From assembly GCF_042648365.1 (NCBI RefSeq), contig NZ_JBHRXI010000004.1:62001-126000 (forward strand): 64,000 bases of DNA, written 5' to 3'. The translations under genes and the position numbers were made by a program. The DNA comes from Lutimaribacter_A marinistellae. Its GTDB lineage: Bacteria; Pseudomonadota; Alphaproteobacteria; Rhodobacterales; Rhodobacteraceae. Below the pieces are notes generated by a model. That model saw only the letters and a program-made list of their open reading frames with translations, was not told the origin of the DNA and made no database searches. This document shows, in pieces, positions 52,784 through 61,493 of the stretch; the stretch's first letter is position 1; each line of letters begins with the position of its first letter.

Positions 52784-54112
52784 TCAGGTCAGCGCCGACT
52801 CTGCCGCCGAGCCGACACGCAACAGGCGCTCTTCGGTCATCGGCGCGCTCATCATCATCAACCCGCAACCGGGTGTTCCCGTCGGCAGCGTCAGCGCCGC
52901 AAGGCCCATCAGGTTGCCGATCCGAGTGTTGCGCAGGGCAAGCAGATTCTCGGTCACGTAATAGTCATGGTCACTTGCAAGACGCGCAAGATTCGGCGGC
53001 GTGCTGGGTACTGTCGGCGCCAGCACCGCGTCGAACCCGGCGGTGGCCGAATCCCACGCCGCGCGGCATCGCTCGATGGTCGCCCAGGCCGCGACATAAT
53101 CGGATGCCGAAACTTCGCGCCCACCGCGGAAACGTTGCAGGATCTCGGGATACATGGCGTCCGGATTGGCTTCGATCACGTCGCGCCACAAACCATAGGC
53201 CTCGGTGGGATAGAGTTTCGGCGAAAGCGGCATCGCCTCGGCCAGTTCCGGCACGTGCAGGTCGACGATCTCGGCCCCGGCCGCAGACAGGCGTGACAGA
53301 GCATCCTCATACGCTCGCGCAGGTGCCTCGCGCACATCATCCAGCGCCGATGTTTGCAGCGCGGCGAAGCGGCATCCACGCAGGTTTGCGCCACGCAGGT
53401 CCACGGGTGTGCCGCCTTCGATCAGGGCGAGCATCCGGGCGGCATCTTCGACCGAGCGCGCCAGCGGGCCGATGGTATCGAACCGCAGGCACAGGGGAAC
53501 GACCCCTTCGAGGGTAATACGCCCTGATGTGGTCTTGAGCCCGACGAGGTTGTTCCACGCCGCGGGCACACGAACGGAACCGCCGGTATCGGACCCGATT
53601 GCGCCCGCGGCCAGACCAAAGGCCAGCGAAGCCGCAGCGCCCGACGACGATCCGCCCGGCGCGGCCGCGGGGTCGTTGATGTTTGGCGGAGTAGCGGTGC
53701 GAGGGTTCAAGCCAAGACCGGAAAAGGCCAGCTCGCTCATATGTGTCTTGCCAAGACAGACGCCCCCGCCTGCCGTTGCGTTTGCAAGCACCGGGGCATC
53801 GCGGTCGGGCACGCGATCCTTGAGCAGGGCCGAGCCCGCCTCGGTCGCTGTTCCCGCACTGTCGAACAGGTCTTTCCAACTCAGGGGTACACCATCGAGC
53901 AGGCCAAGCCGCCCCCCTGCCCTTGCTCGGCTCTGCGCCGCCCGGGCCTCGGCCATTGCGCGGTCGGGCGTGGTGCGGGCATAAATCCGGTTTGCATCGG
54001 AATGCGCGGAAATGGCGTCGAGATATGCCTGAGCAAGGTCAACCGGGTCGATCCGGCCCGCGCCGATCCCACGCCCCAGGTCACTTGCCGTCATCGTCAG
54101 CCAATCGTCCAT
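52784..54112 (-). CDS. Amidase (amidase-signature family)
   Basis: A 442-aa amidase-signature enzyme. The catalytic Lys is in 'GVPLSWKDLFDSAG' and the Ser-cisSer-Ser set in 'AAPGGSSSGAAASLAFGLAAGAIGSDTGGSVRVPAA'. It hydrolyses amides, such as small aromatic or aliphatic ones, or serves in Gln-tRNA-like chemistry; no GatB/C partner is near, so a stand-alone amidase is likely. Start at 54112 with a GGAGGG upstream. Divergent from the UbiH-type gene. Confidence 0.88.
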   Translation of the reverse strand: MDDWLTMTASDLGRGIGAGRIDPVDLAQAYLDAISAHSDANRIYARTTPDRAMAEARAAQSRARAGGRLGLLDGVPLSWKDLFDSAGTATEAGSALLKDRVPDRDAPVLANATAGGGVCLGKTHMSELAFSGLGLNPRTATPPNINDPAAAPGGSSSGAAASLAFGLAAGAIGSDTGGSVRVPAAWNNLVGLKTTSGRITLEGVVPLCLRFDTIGPLARSVEDAARMLALIEGGTPVDLRGANLRGCRFAALQTSALDDVREAPARAYEDALSRLSAAGAEIVDLHVPELAEAMPLSPKLYPTEAYGLWRDVIEANPDAMYPEILQRFRGGREVSASDYVAAWATIERCRAAWDSATAGFDAVLAPTVPSTPPNLARLASDHDYYVTENLLALRNTRIGNLMGLAALTLPTGTPGCGLMMMSAPMTEERLLRVGSAAESALT

Positions 54113-54196
54113 TCTGCCCTCCTGTTCGATGTTTGCGCGACGGTAGCGACAGGACTGCGCATGGACAATCCCGGGCGGGCGCGCATATTGCAGGGC

Positions 54197-55423
54197 ATGG
54201 AACGAAACACGGATATCCTGATCGTCGGCGGCGGTCTGAACGGCCCTGCATTGGCCCTTGCACTGGCGCAGGCCGGCCATGACGTGACGATCATCGACGC
54301 ATTGGCCGAAAAGGTCCGCAAGAATGCGGCATTCGACGGTCGATCCTATGCGCTGGCGCTCGCCTCGCAACGCCTGCTCGCCGCCATCGGGATATGGGAC
54401 CGGGTCGAAGATCACGCACAGCCGATGCTGGAAATCAAGGTGTCCGACGGTCACGCGGGCGCCGGCCCCTCACCGTTGGTAATGCAGTTCGACCATGCCG
54501 AGATCGAGGAAGGCCCGATGGGCTACATGGTCGAGGACCGTCACCTGCGGCGCGCGTTTCTCGAAGCGATGGATGAGGAACCCCGCATTCGACAGGTCGA
54601 CGGCAAGGCGGTCGTTGCACAAGAGGTGCACCCCGGCGGCGTGACCGTGACCCTGTCGGACGGGCAGCACTTGACCGGTCTGCTTCTCGTGGGTTGCGAC
54701 GGACGTTCGAGCGGGACGGCCCAGCGCGCCGGTATCAAGCGAACCGGCTGGGATTACGGCCAGACCGCGCTCGTTTGCGCGATCGAGCATGCCTTGCCGC
54801 ATAATGGCGTCGCACACCAGTTCTTCATGCCTCCCGGCCCGCTGGCGATCCTGCCGCTGACCGGTAACCGGTCGTCGATCGTTTGGAGTGAAAAGCGTGA
54901 GACGGCCGAGGCGATCAACGCGATGAACGAGTCCGACTATCTCGCGGTGTTGCGGCCGCGTTTTGGCGATTTCCTGGGCGAAATCAGTCTTGCCGGCAAA
55001 CGCTATACCTATCCGCTGGGCCTGACGCTGGCCAACGCATTTTGTTCGGATCGCGTGGTGCTGGTGGGGGATGCCGCGCATGGTGTCCACCCGATTGCGG
55101 GTCAGGGCCTGAACGCGGGTCTGCGCGACGTCGGTGCCTTGGTCGAGGTCGTGACCCTCGCCGCGCGCCGCGGAGAGGACATCGGCGCACGCGACGTACT
55201 GGAGCGGTACCAGCAGTGGCGGCGTTTCGACACGGCGACACTGGCGCTTGCCACCGATGCGTTCAACCGGTTGTTCTCGAACGACAATCCGCTTCTGCGG
55301 TTGGGTCGCGACCTTGGGATGGGGCTTGTCAGCGCGTTGCCGCAATTGCGGCGCGGTTTCATCCGCGAGGCCGCGGGCCTTACCGGTGATCTGCCCAAGC
55401 TGATGCAGGGCCGCACGATCTGA
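54197..55423 (+). CDS. UbiH/UbiF/COQ6-type FAD monooxygenase
   Basis: A 408-aa flavin monooxygenase: N-terminal FAD fold 'DILIVGGGLNGPALALALAQAG', the 'DGRSYALALASQRLL' (UbiH-type DxR region), 'LLVGCDGRSSGTAQRAGI' (GD motif for FAD) and 'DRVVLVGDAAHGVHPIAGQGLNAGLRDVGAL', the usual end motif. It hydroxylates the ubiquinone ring at one of its positions; which one is not certain. Start at 54197 (MERNTDILIV). It fits with the prenyl synthase earlier in the window as part of ubiquinone biosynthesis. Confidence 0.88.
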   Translation: MERNTDILIVGGGLNGPALALALAQAGHDVTIIDALAEKVRKNAAFDGRSYALALASQRLLAAIGIWDRVEDHAQPMLEIKVSDGHAGAGPSPLVMQFDHAEIEEGPMGYMVEDRHLRRAFLEAMDEEPRIRQVDGKAVVAQEVHPGGVTVTLSDGQHLTGLLLVGCDGRSSGTAQRAGIKRTGWDYGQTALVCAIEHALPHNGVAHQFFMPPGPLAILPLTGNRSSIVWSEKRETAEAINAMNESDYLAVLRPRFGDFLGEISLAGKRYTYPLGLTLANAFCSDRVVLVGDAAHGVHPIAGQGLNAGLRDVGALVEVVTLAARRGEDIGARDVLERYQQWRRFDTATLALATDAFNRLFSNDNPLLRLGRDLGMGLVSALPQLRRGFIREAAGLTGDLPKLMQGRTI

Positions 55424-55438
55424 AACGCTGTGAAGCGA

Positions 55439-55624
55439 TCAGTCGATCTTGCGCGCCTCGTCGACCAGCATGATCGGAATGCCGTTCCGGATCGGGAACG
55501 CCAGCGAGGCGGATTTTGAGATCAGCTCCTGACGCTCGCCATCGTAATCGAGGCGTCCATGCGTTACCGGGCAAATCAGCGCCTCGAGCATGTGACGGTC
55601 AAAGGCGGGATGCGTGTCGTTCAT
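55439..55624 (-). CDS. Trm112-family small protein
   Basis: A 61-aa protein with the Trm112/UPF0434 phrase 'HMLEALICPVTHGRLDYD', then 'LISKSASLAFPIRNGIPIMLVDEARKI'. The usual 'CPxCxGxL' has only the first Cys here, so it does not bind zinc in the usual way. Members often activate methyltransferases; the partner is unknown. Its ATG overlaps the stop of the LON-domain gene. Confidence 0.85.
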   Translation of the reverse strand: MNDTHPAFDRHMLEALICPVTHGRLDYDGERQELISKSASLAFPIRNGIPIMLVDEARKID

Positions 55625-56262
55625 TGCAGGGTCTCCTCACTGGTGCCGCCGCGCAACGCGAATTCGATCAGCGTGACAAGAGTTTCGCGGCGTGTACGCA
55701 GGCAGGGCGCCTCGAGCAAGGCCTGTTTGTCCTCGGGGTCGAAATCCAGAAGCATCGACAGCGAGTTCACCAGCAATTCGTCATCGGCGTCTTTGAGGGT
55801 CTCCCAATCCGCTGCAAGATCCCGCGCCTGGAAGTATCGCCCCAGCAATGCAAGGAATCGCTGCCGGTCAAAGTTTGCATCGGCTTCGGACTTGCCCGTA
55901 TCGCGGTCGAACCCTGTCCAATCCACAGCGCAACGCCGGTAAGGTGTGAACCCGTCGACTTCCTTGCGAACCCGAAAGCGCGAAATTCCCGTCAGCGTGA
56001 TGAGATAGCGGCCATCTTCGGTTTCCGAGAACTGGGTCACGCGGCCCGCGCAACCAATGCTGTGCAGGCGCGAATCGCTGCCGGGTCCGGGGTTGGGCTG
56101 TACCATGCCGATCAGCCGCGCCGGTGTTTTCAGCGCATCGTCGAGCATTTGAAGGTAACGCGGCTCGAAGATGTGCAGCGGCAGCCTTGACCGGGGCAGC
56201 AGCAGCGCCCCGGGCAGCGGAAAAACCGCAATCGTGTCGGGAAGATCGGCAGGTTGAATCAT
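55621..56262 (-). CDS. LON-substrate-binding-domain protein
   Basis: A 213-aa protein with the LON N-terminal domain: 'DTIAVFPLPGALLLPRSRLPLHIFEPRYLQMLDDAL', 'GCAGRVTQFSETEDGRYLITLTGISRFRV'. It has no ATPase or protease domain. Stand-alone LON-domain proteins of this kind are common in alphaproteobacteria; the role is not known. The start ATG is at 56262; it is coupled to Trm112. Confidence 0.88.
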   Translation of the reverse strand: MIQPADLPDTIAVFPLPGALLLPRSRLPLHIFEPRYLQMLDDALKTPARLIGMVQPNPGPGSDSRLHSIGCAGRVTQFSETEDGRYLITLTGISRFRVRKEVDGFTPYRRCAVDWTGFDRDTGKSEADANFDRQRFLALLGRYFQARDLAADWETLKDADDELLVNSLSMLLDFDPEDKQALLEAPCLRTRRETLVTLIEFALRGGTSEETLQ

Positions 56263-56289
56263 GACAGGCAACCTAGCCCGCCGCCCGGA

Positions 56290-57207
56290 TCAGGCAAATA
56301 TCATGGAGCTGAGTTTGCGCCGCCCGTTGAGTGCGACGGGATCGTTCGGCTTGAGCGCCTCGAAGATCGTGAAAAGCTGCGTTTTCGCCGCCGCCTCGTT
56401 CCACTCGCGGTCTCGCCGGAACAGCTCCAGCAGGTGGTCTACCGCCTCTTGAGCCTCGCCCTTGGAATAAAGCGCCTGCGCAAGGTCGTAACGCGCCTGA
56501 TGGTCGTCGGGATCCGCCTCGACCCTGGCTTGCAACTCGGCAACGGGACCGGCATTTTCGGCCTGTTTCGCAAGCTCGATCTGCGCATGCGCCGCTTCCA
56601 ATTCACTCGAGTTCGAGATTTCGGCAGGCGCCCCGTTCAGAATGGCCTCGGCCTTTTCCAGGTCACCCATCGCGATATGTGCACGCACCAGCCCGGCATA
56701 GGCCCCGGCATGGTTGGGATCTTCACCCAGGATCGCGGCAAAGGTTTGCGCGGCATCCACCGCGGCACCTTCTTCCAGCATCTCCTCGGCGGCGGCGACG
56801 GCCTCGTCCAGCTGGCCACCGGGGCTTTCGCCACCTGCTGCCGAGATGACACGGTCGACAAAGGCCTTGATCTCGGATTGTGGCAGCGCACCCTGGAAGC
56901 CGTCCAGCGGCTGTCCCTTGTAGAAGGCATATACTGTCGGGATCGACTGGACGCGCATCTGCTGCGCGATCATCTGCGCCTCGTCGACATTGATCTTGAC
57001 CATCTTCACCGCGCCCTTGGCGGCGTTTACGGCATCTTCGAGCATCGGCCCCAGGGTCTTGCACGGGCCGCACCAAGGCGCCCAGAAATCGACGATGACC
57101 GGCACCTCGTTCGAGGCGTCGACCACATCGGCCATGAAGGTGGCCTCGCTTCCGTCCTTGATAAGATCACCTGCGGGGGCTGCACCTGCGCCGCTCAGAA
57201 TTTCCAT
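56290..57207 (-). CDS. Thioredoxin-TPR protein (CnoX/YbbN-like)
   Basis: A 305-aa protein. The N-terminal thioredoxin domain has 'IVDFWAPWCGPCKTLGPML' (CGPC) and the cis-Pro in 'QSIPTVYAF'. Residues about 130-305 are helical TPR-type repeats ('DEAVAAAEEMLEEGAAVDAAQTFAAIL', 'LEKAEAILNG', 'ARYDLAQALYSKGEAQEAVDHLLELF'). CnoX-like proteins guard and deliver clients to chaperonins under hypochlorous stress; the CGPC suggests some redox activity. Start MEILSGAG at 57207 has GGAGG nine bases upstream; ATG 57216 is too close to it. Confidence 0.88.
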   Translation of the reverse strand: MEILSGAGAAPAGDLIKDGSEATFMADVVDASNEVPVIVDFWAPWCGPCKTLGPMLEDAVNAAKGAVKMVKINVDEAQMIAQQMRVQSIPTVYAFYKGQPLDGFQGALPQSEIKAFVDRVISAAGGESPGGQLDEAVAAAEEMLEEGAAVDAAQTFAAILGEDPNHAGAYAGLVRAHIAMGDLEKAEAILNGAPAEISNSSELEAAHAQIELAKQAENAGPVAELQARVEADPDDHQARYDLAQALYSKGEAQEAVDHLLELFRRDREWNEAAAKTQLFTIFEALKPNDPVALNGRRKLSSMIFA

Positions 57208-57274
57208 GACTTGCATCCTCCGGATCGCGTTTGGCCCTTATATGACGCCGGTGCGCCCGGAAACCAAGAGGGGT

Positions 57275-58063
57275 TCACAGGTCGAAGCTGGCAAAGACCG
57301 GCGCGTGGTCCGACGGCTTTTCCCATCCGCGGGCATCGCGCAGCACGCGACTCGAATGCGCGGCGTTCGAAATATCGGGCGTGGCCCATACGTGGTCGAG
57401 CCTGCGCCCCTTGTCGGCCGCATCCCAGTCGCGGGCGCGATAGGACCACCAGCTGTAAAGCTGGCCTTCGGGAATGTCCTGCCGGGTGATGTCCACCCAC
57501 TTCCCCGAATCCTGCGTTTCGGCCAGATGCTCGACCTCGATCGGTGTGTGGCTGACGACCTTGAGCAACTGCTTGTGCGACCAGACGTCGTCTTCGCGAG
57601 GGGCAATGTTGAGGTCGCCGACAAGGATCGACTTTTCGGGCCGCTCGGCATGGAACCAGTCGCGCATCTCGGTCAGGTAATCGAGCTTTTGCCCGAATTT
57701 CACGTTCACCTCACGGTCGGGAACATCCCCGCCTGCAGGAACATAGAAATTATGGATGGTAAGGCCGTTCTCCAGCTTTCCGGCCACGTGCCGCGCGTGC
57801 CCCAACGAGGCGAAATCCCGGTCACCTACATCCTCGATCGGAAGTTTCGACAGGATGGCCACGCCGTTGTATCCCTTTTGCCCGCGGGCAATCATGTAGC
57901 TGTATCCAAGCGCGCGGAACCGCTCCACCGGGATCTTCTCGACCGGCGACTTGCATTCCTGCAAGCACAGCACGTCGGGTGCCTCTTCCTCGAGCAGGCG
58001 GGCGACGATGCCTTCGCGCAGTCGGACGGAATTTATGTTCCAGGTGGCGAGTGTGAAGGGCAT
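57275..58063 (-). CDS. xth: Exodeoxyribonuclease III
   Basis: A 262-aa AP endonuclease/3'-5' exonuclease with the EEP pattern: 'LATWNINSVRLREG', 'VLCLQECKSP' (Glu), 'VGDLNIAPREDDVW' (Asp, Asn), 'GRRLDHVWAT' and the end 'WEKPSDHAPVFASFDL' (SDHAP). It repairs AP sites. Start MPFTLATWN at 58063. Followed on the same strand by the thioredoxin gene. Confidence 0.95.
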   Translation of the reverse strand: MPFTLATWNINSVRLREGIVARLLEEEAPDVLCLQECKSPVEKIPVERFRALGYSYMIARGQKGYNGVAILSKLPIEDVGDRDFASLGHARHVAGKLENGLTIHNFYVPAGGDVPDREVNVKFGQKLDYLTEMRDWFHAERPEKSILVGDLNIAPREDDVWSHKQLLKVVSHTPIEVEHLAETQDSGKWVDITRQDIPEGQLYSWWSYRARDWDAADKGRRLDHVWATPDISNAAHSSRVLRDARGWEKPSDHAPVFASFDL

Positions 58064-58138
58064 GGCAAAGCTCGGGCTTGTTACGGGTCCGGCGACCCTA
58101 TCTGTCACCTTGGCGAAATTCCATAGCACCGACCGCCC

Positions 58139-58166
58139 AAAAAAAGGCCGGGCGCAGAGCCCGGCC
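58139..58166 (-). terminator. Rho-independent terminator of the response regulator gene
   Basis: Perfect 8-bp stem GGCCGGGC / GCCCGGCC with a 5-nt loop; on the minus strand it is followed by a run of seven T. It lies between the response regulator stop (58274) and the xth start. Confidence 0.85.
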
Positions 58167-58273
58167 AGTCCAACAGGGAGGTTGCATGTCAAAGCCCGGA
58201 CATGCGCGGGTTGGTGTCACTCTAAAGATGAGATCAGAGTGTTTCTTTGATCTGGGTCAATCGACCGCGATAT

Positions 58274-58960
58274 TCAAGAGACCAGTCGATATCCACCGGA
58301 TTCGGTTACCAGAAGACGCGCGTTCGACGGATCGGGTTCGATCTTCTGGCGCAGCCGGTAGATGTGGGTTTCCAGCGTGTGCGTCGTGACGCCCGCGTTG
58401 TAACCCCATACCTCGTGCAGCAATACGTCGCGCGGCACCACGCCTTCGGAGGATCGGTAGAGAAACTTGAGAATGTTGGTTTCTTTCTCAGTCAGGCGGA
58501 TCTTGCGGTCCTCTTCGGTCACAAGCACCTTCATCGACGGGCGGAACGTGTAGGGCCCGAGCTGGAACACCGCATCCTCGGATTGCTCATGCTGGCGCAA
58601 CTGGGCACGAATGCGCGCAAGGAGGACGGGAAACTTGAACGGCTTGGTCACGTAATCGTTTGCGCCGGCATCCAGTCCAAGGATCGTGTCGGCATCGGAA
58701 TCATGACCGGTCAACATCAGGATCGGGCTTTTGACACCCTGCTTGCGCATGAGCCGGCACAGTTCACGACCGTCGGTATCCGGCAGCCCCACGTCGAGGA
58801 TCACGAGGTCATAAATCGCCTCTTTCACCCGATCCATTGCCGAATGGCCATCACTGGCTTCGAACACGTCGAAATCCTCGGTCATGACGAGCTGTTCGCT
58901 CAGCGCCTCGCGCAGATCCTCGTCATCGTCCACCAGCAGGATCTTTCTGAGTTGGGCCAT
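58274..58960 (-). CDS. OmpR/PhoB-family response regulator (CenR-like)
   Basis: A 228-aa two-domain regulator. The receiver begins 'RKILLVDDDEDLREALSEQL' (acidic pocket), with phospho-Asp in 'YDLVILDVGLPDTDG' (about residue 53) and Lys in 'GANDYVTKPF'. The C-terminal winged helix has 'KIRLTEKETNILKFLYRSSEGVV' and 'HEVWGYNAGVTTHTLETHIYRLRQKIEPDPSNARLLVTESGGYRL', a very conserved C-terminus resembling CenR of Caulobacter, an essential cell-envelope regulator; from memory. Start MAQLRKIL at 58960. No kinase is beside it. Confidence 0.88.
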   Translation of the reverse strand: MAQLRKILLVDDDEDLREALSEQLVMTEDFDVFEASDGHSAMDRVKEAIYDLVILDVGLPDTDGRELCRLMRKQGVKSPILMLTGHDSDADTILGLDAGANDYVTKPFKFPVLLARIRAQLRQHEQSEDAVFQLGPYTFRPSMKVLVTEEDRKIRLTEKETNILKFLYRSSEGVVPRDVLLHEVWGYNAGVTTHTLETHIYRLRQKIEPDPSNARLLVTESGGYRLVS

Positions 58961-59129
58961 CGGTCGTCTCCTTTCGTCCCCGTTCACGGATCACGTGAGG
59001 CCGCCGTGACGCGGCGGCAAGAAATGCTGCAATGGTTTCACGCCCATGTGTCCGGATCGGGGGAATTGTTTCACATTCCGGATCCAAGCGACTAGGTAGA
59101 GAGGCAAAGACGTTACAGGACAAGACCTG

Positions 59130-60224
59130 ATGAGCCTGCTGCCCGACATCACTGAACTTATTGCCCGGGCGCGGGCGGACTTGCGCATGGGGCTTGCAGT
59201 GGCGCTCGGAACCGAAGACGGAAGCGGAGCGATTGCGCTGGCCGCCGAGACGCTGACGGCGGACCGGCTCGCGGATTTGCGGCACTTGCCGGGACAGCCC
59301 GTGATCGCGATCACGGTACGACGGGCCGAGACGCTGAAGGCGCGCGCTTATGACGGCGACGTCGCGCGTGTCATGATCCCTGGGGACGCCGGTCTATCAT
59401 GGGTTCAGGCGGTGGCGGACCCGTCCGACGACCTGTCGACGCCGATGAAAGGCCCGCTGCAGACCCGGCGCGACGGTTCTGCCGCCCTGCACCGTCTTGC
59501 CGTGACGCTGACGAAATCGGCGCGCTTGTTGCCAGCGGCCGTGGTGTTGCCTTTGGCAGATGTGCACGCCTTTGCCGCGACGAACGGGCTGACCTTTATC
59601 GACCACGCGCGCGCCATGCCGCACCTGGCCGAACGCAGCCCCCTGCACGAGGTGGTCGCTGCGCGACTGCCGATAGAAGTGTCGCAGGCTGGCCGCCTCC
59701 ACGTCTTTCGCCCCGAAGATGGTGGCGAAGAGCATTATGCGATCGAGATCGGTCGCCCCGACCGCAGGAAACCGGTTCTCGCGCGACTTCATTCCGCCTG
59801 CTTCACGGGTGATGTCATGGGAAGCCTGAAATGCGATTGTGGACCGCAATTGCGCGGTGCGCTTGCCCAGATGGGAGAGGAGGGCGCCGGTGTGCTGCTC
59901 TATCTCAACCAGGAGGGCCGCGGCATCGGGCTGGCGAACAAGATGCGCGCTTACTTCCTTCAGGATCAGGGGTTCGACACGGTCGAAGCCAACCACCGCC
60001 TGGGGTTCGAGGATGACGAGCGCGACTTTCGGCTAGGCTCGGACATCCTGACGTCTCTGGGCTTTTCCTCGGTGCGGCTTCTGACCAACAACCCGGCCAA
60101 GATCGCCATGATGGAACGCACCGGGATCGCCGTGACAGAGCGGGTCCCCCTCAAGGTCGGCGAGACGGCCTTCAACCGCGGCTACCTTGCGACCAAGGCG
60201 GCAAAATCAGGGCATCTGTTGTGA
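59130..60224 (+). CDS. ribA: GTP cyclohydrolase II, with N-terminal extension
   Basis: A 364-aa protein. The C-terminal ~190 residues are GTP cyclohydrolase II: 'LARLHSACFTGDVMGSLKCDCGPQL' with the three zinc Cys, 'LLYLNQEGRGIGLANKM' and 'LLTNNPAKIAMMERTGI'. The N-terminal ~165 residues resemble a DHBP-synthase-like scaffold ('DLRMGLAVALGTEDGSGAIALAAETLTADRL') without the acidic catalytic motif (DREDEGD), so it is probably a degenerate RibB domain. The enzyme makes the first riboflavin precursor. Its stop overlaps the YkuD gene start. Confidence 0.9.
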   Translation: MSLLPDITELIARARADLRMGLAVALGTEDGSGAIALAAETLTADRLADLRHLPGQPVIAITVRRAETLKARAYDGDVARVMIPGDAGLSWVQAVADPSDDLSTPMKGPLQTRRDGSAALHRLAVTLTKSARLLPAAVVLPLADVHAFAATNGLTFIDHARAMPHLAERSPLHEVVAARLPIEVSQAGRLHVFRPEDGGEEHYAIEIGRPDRRKPVLARLHSACFTGDVMGSLKCDCGPQLRGALAQMGEEGAGVLLYLNQEGRGIGLANKMRAYFLQDQGFDTVEANHRLGFEDDERDFRLGSDILTSLGFSSVRLLTNNPAKIAMMERTGIAVTERVPLKVGETAFNRGYLATKAAKSGHLL

Positions 60225-60721
60225 AGCCTGCCGATCTGGTTCTGACGCCGACGGGCCTGCGCTTTCATGGGCGGCGCTTTCCTTGCGTGATCGGCAGGGG
60301 CGGGCTCACCAAAAGGAAGCGCGAAGGCGACGGAGCCACGCCGGTGGGTACGCATCGGATCGTCGGTATGCTCTACCGGCCGGACCGCATGGCGCGGCCA
60401 ACGGAATGGGCCGTGCCCATCGGTCCGCCCGATCTATGGTCCGACGATGTGAAAGATCCCGATTACAACCTGATGGTTCGGGCACCGCACGCCTATGGCC
60501 ACGAACGCCTGCGCCGGGCCGACCCCCTGTATGATCTGGTGATCCTTACGGATTGGAACTGGCCATATGCGGTACCCGGGCGCGGATCCGCGATCTTTCT
60601 GCACCAATGGCGGCGCCTCGGCTACCCGACAGAGGGATGCGTCGCCTTTCGGCGTGACCACCTGCTGTGGATCGCCCGGCATATCGGTTACCAGACGCGG
60701 TTGATCATTCCCCCGCTTTGA
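60221..60721 (+). CDS. L,D-transpeptidase catalytic-domain (YkuD) protein
   Basis: A 166-aa protein from GTG 60221 (GTGA overlap with the ribA stop). The YkuD active site is 'FLHQWRRLGYPTEGCVAFRRDHLLWI' (HxxxxxxxxTxGCVAF; Cys nucleophile and His). No signal peptide is visible. It resembles the 'L,D-transpeptidase YkuD-like in cytoplasm' group near ribA; its role in the cell wall is unsure. Its end overlaps the YggS gene by 17 bases (convergent). Confidence 0.85.
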   Translation: MKPADLVLTPTGLRFHGRRFPCVIGRGGLTKRKREGDGATPVGTHRIVGMLYRPDRMARPTEWAVPIGPPDLWSDDVKDPDYNLMVRAPHAYGHERLRRADPLYDLVILTDWNWPYAVPGRGSAIFLHQWRRLGYPTEGCVAFRRDHLLWIARHIGYQTRLIIPPL

Positions 60722-61364
60722 CCCGCTCACCGAAAATGGCCGAGCCGACGCGGACATGGGTCGCGCCAAGGGCAATGGCCGTTTCGAAATCACCGCTCAT
60801 CCCCATGGACAGCCCTTCAAGGCCGTTCCGCACGGCGATCTTGGCCAGAAGGGCGAAATGCAGCGCGGGCTCCTCTTCGACCGGTGGAATGCACATCAGG
60901 CCACGAACGGGCAGGTCGAGGTCACGGCATTCGGCGATGAAACCATCGGCGTCCGAGGGCAGCACACCCGCCTTCTGATCCTCTTCTCCGGTGTTCACCT
61001 GGATAAAGAGGTCCGGGCAGTGGCCTGTTTCCTGCGCCAGCCGGGCAAGCGTTCGTGCAAGCTTTGGCCGGTCGACTGAGTGGATGGCATCGACAAGCTC
61101 CATCGCCTGCCGCGCCTTGTTGGTTTGCAGCGGGCCGATCAGGTGCAACTCGATCCCGTCGAACCGCTCGCGAAAGGCGGGCCATTTTCCCGCAGCCTCC
61201 TGCACCCGGTTCTCGCCGAAAACACGGTGACCCTGTTCCAGTACCGCCTCGACCCTCTCGTCGGGCTGCACTTTCGACACTGCGATCAACTTGACCGATC
61301 CGGACGCGCGTCCGGCCTTGGCTTCGGCGTCGGCGATGCGGGTCTTGATATCGTCCAGCGACAT
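60705..61364 (-). CDS. YggS-family PLP homeostasis protein
   Basis: A 219-aa PLP-binding protein of the YggS/PROSC family: 'VKLIAVSKVQPDERVEAVLEQGHRVFGENRVQEA' with PLP-Lys in AVSK, 'LHLIGPLQTNKARQAM', 'IQVNTGEEDQKAGV' and the end 'LSMGMSGDFETAIALGATHVRVGSAIFGER'. It controls free PLP and amino-acid metabolism. It is a single barrel without enzyme activity. Confidence 0.95.
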   Translation of the reverse strand: MSLDDIKTRIADAEAKAGRASGSVKLIAVSKVQPDERVEAVLEQGHRVFGENRVQEAAGKWPAFRERFDGIELHLIGPLQTNKARQAMELVDAIHSVDRPKLARTLARLAQETGHCPDLFIQVNTGEEDQKAGVLPSDADGFIAECRDLDLPVRGLMCIPPVEEEPALHFALLAKIAVRNGLEGLSMGMSGDFETAIALGATHVRVGSAIFGERVKAGE

Positions 61365-61433
61365 GGGGTCCTCCGGTCCTGCGTTTTCGGACGCACTGAA
61401 ACACCAGATCGGTCCAAAAGGCCAGATGCCGCA

Positions 61434-61463
61434 AAAGGAAAGGGCAGGCCCGAAGACCTGCCC
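61434..61463 (-). terminator. Terminator of the porin gene
   Basis: On the minus strand the stem GGGCAGG / CCTGCCC with an 8-nt loop is followed by TTTCCTTTT, 31 bp after the porin stop. Confidence 0.8.
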
Positions 61464-61493
61464 CCTAATCGAAACCGTCAGACGGTGTTCAGC

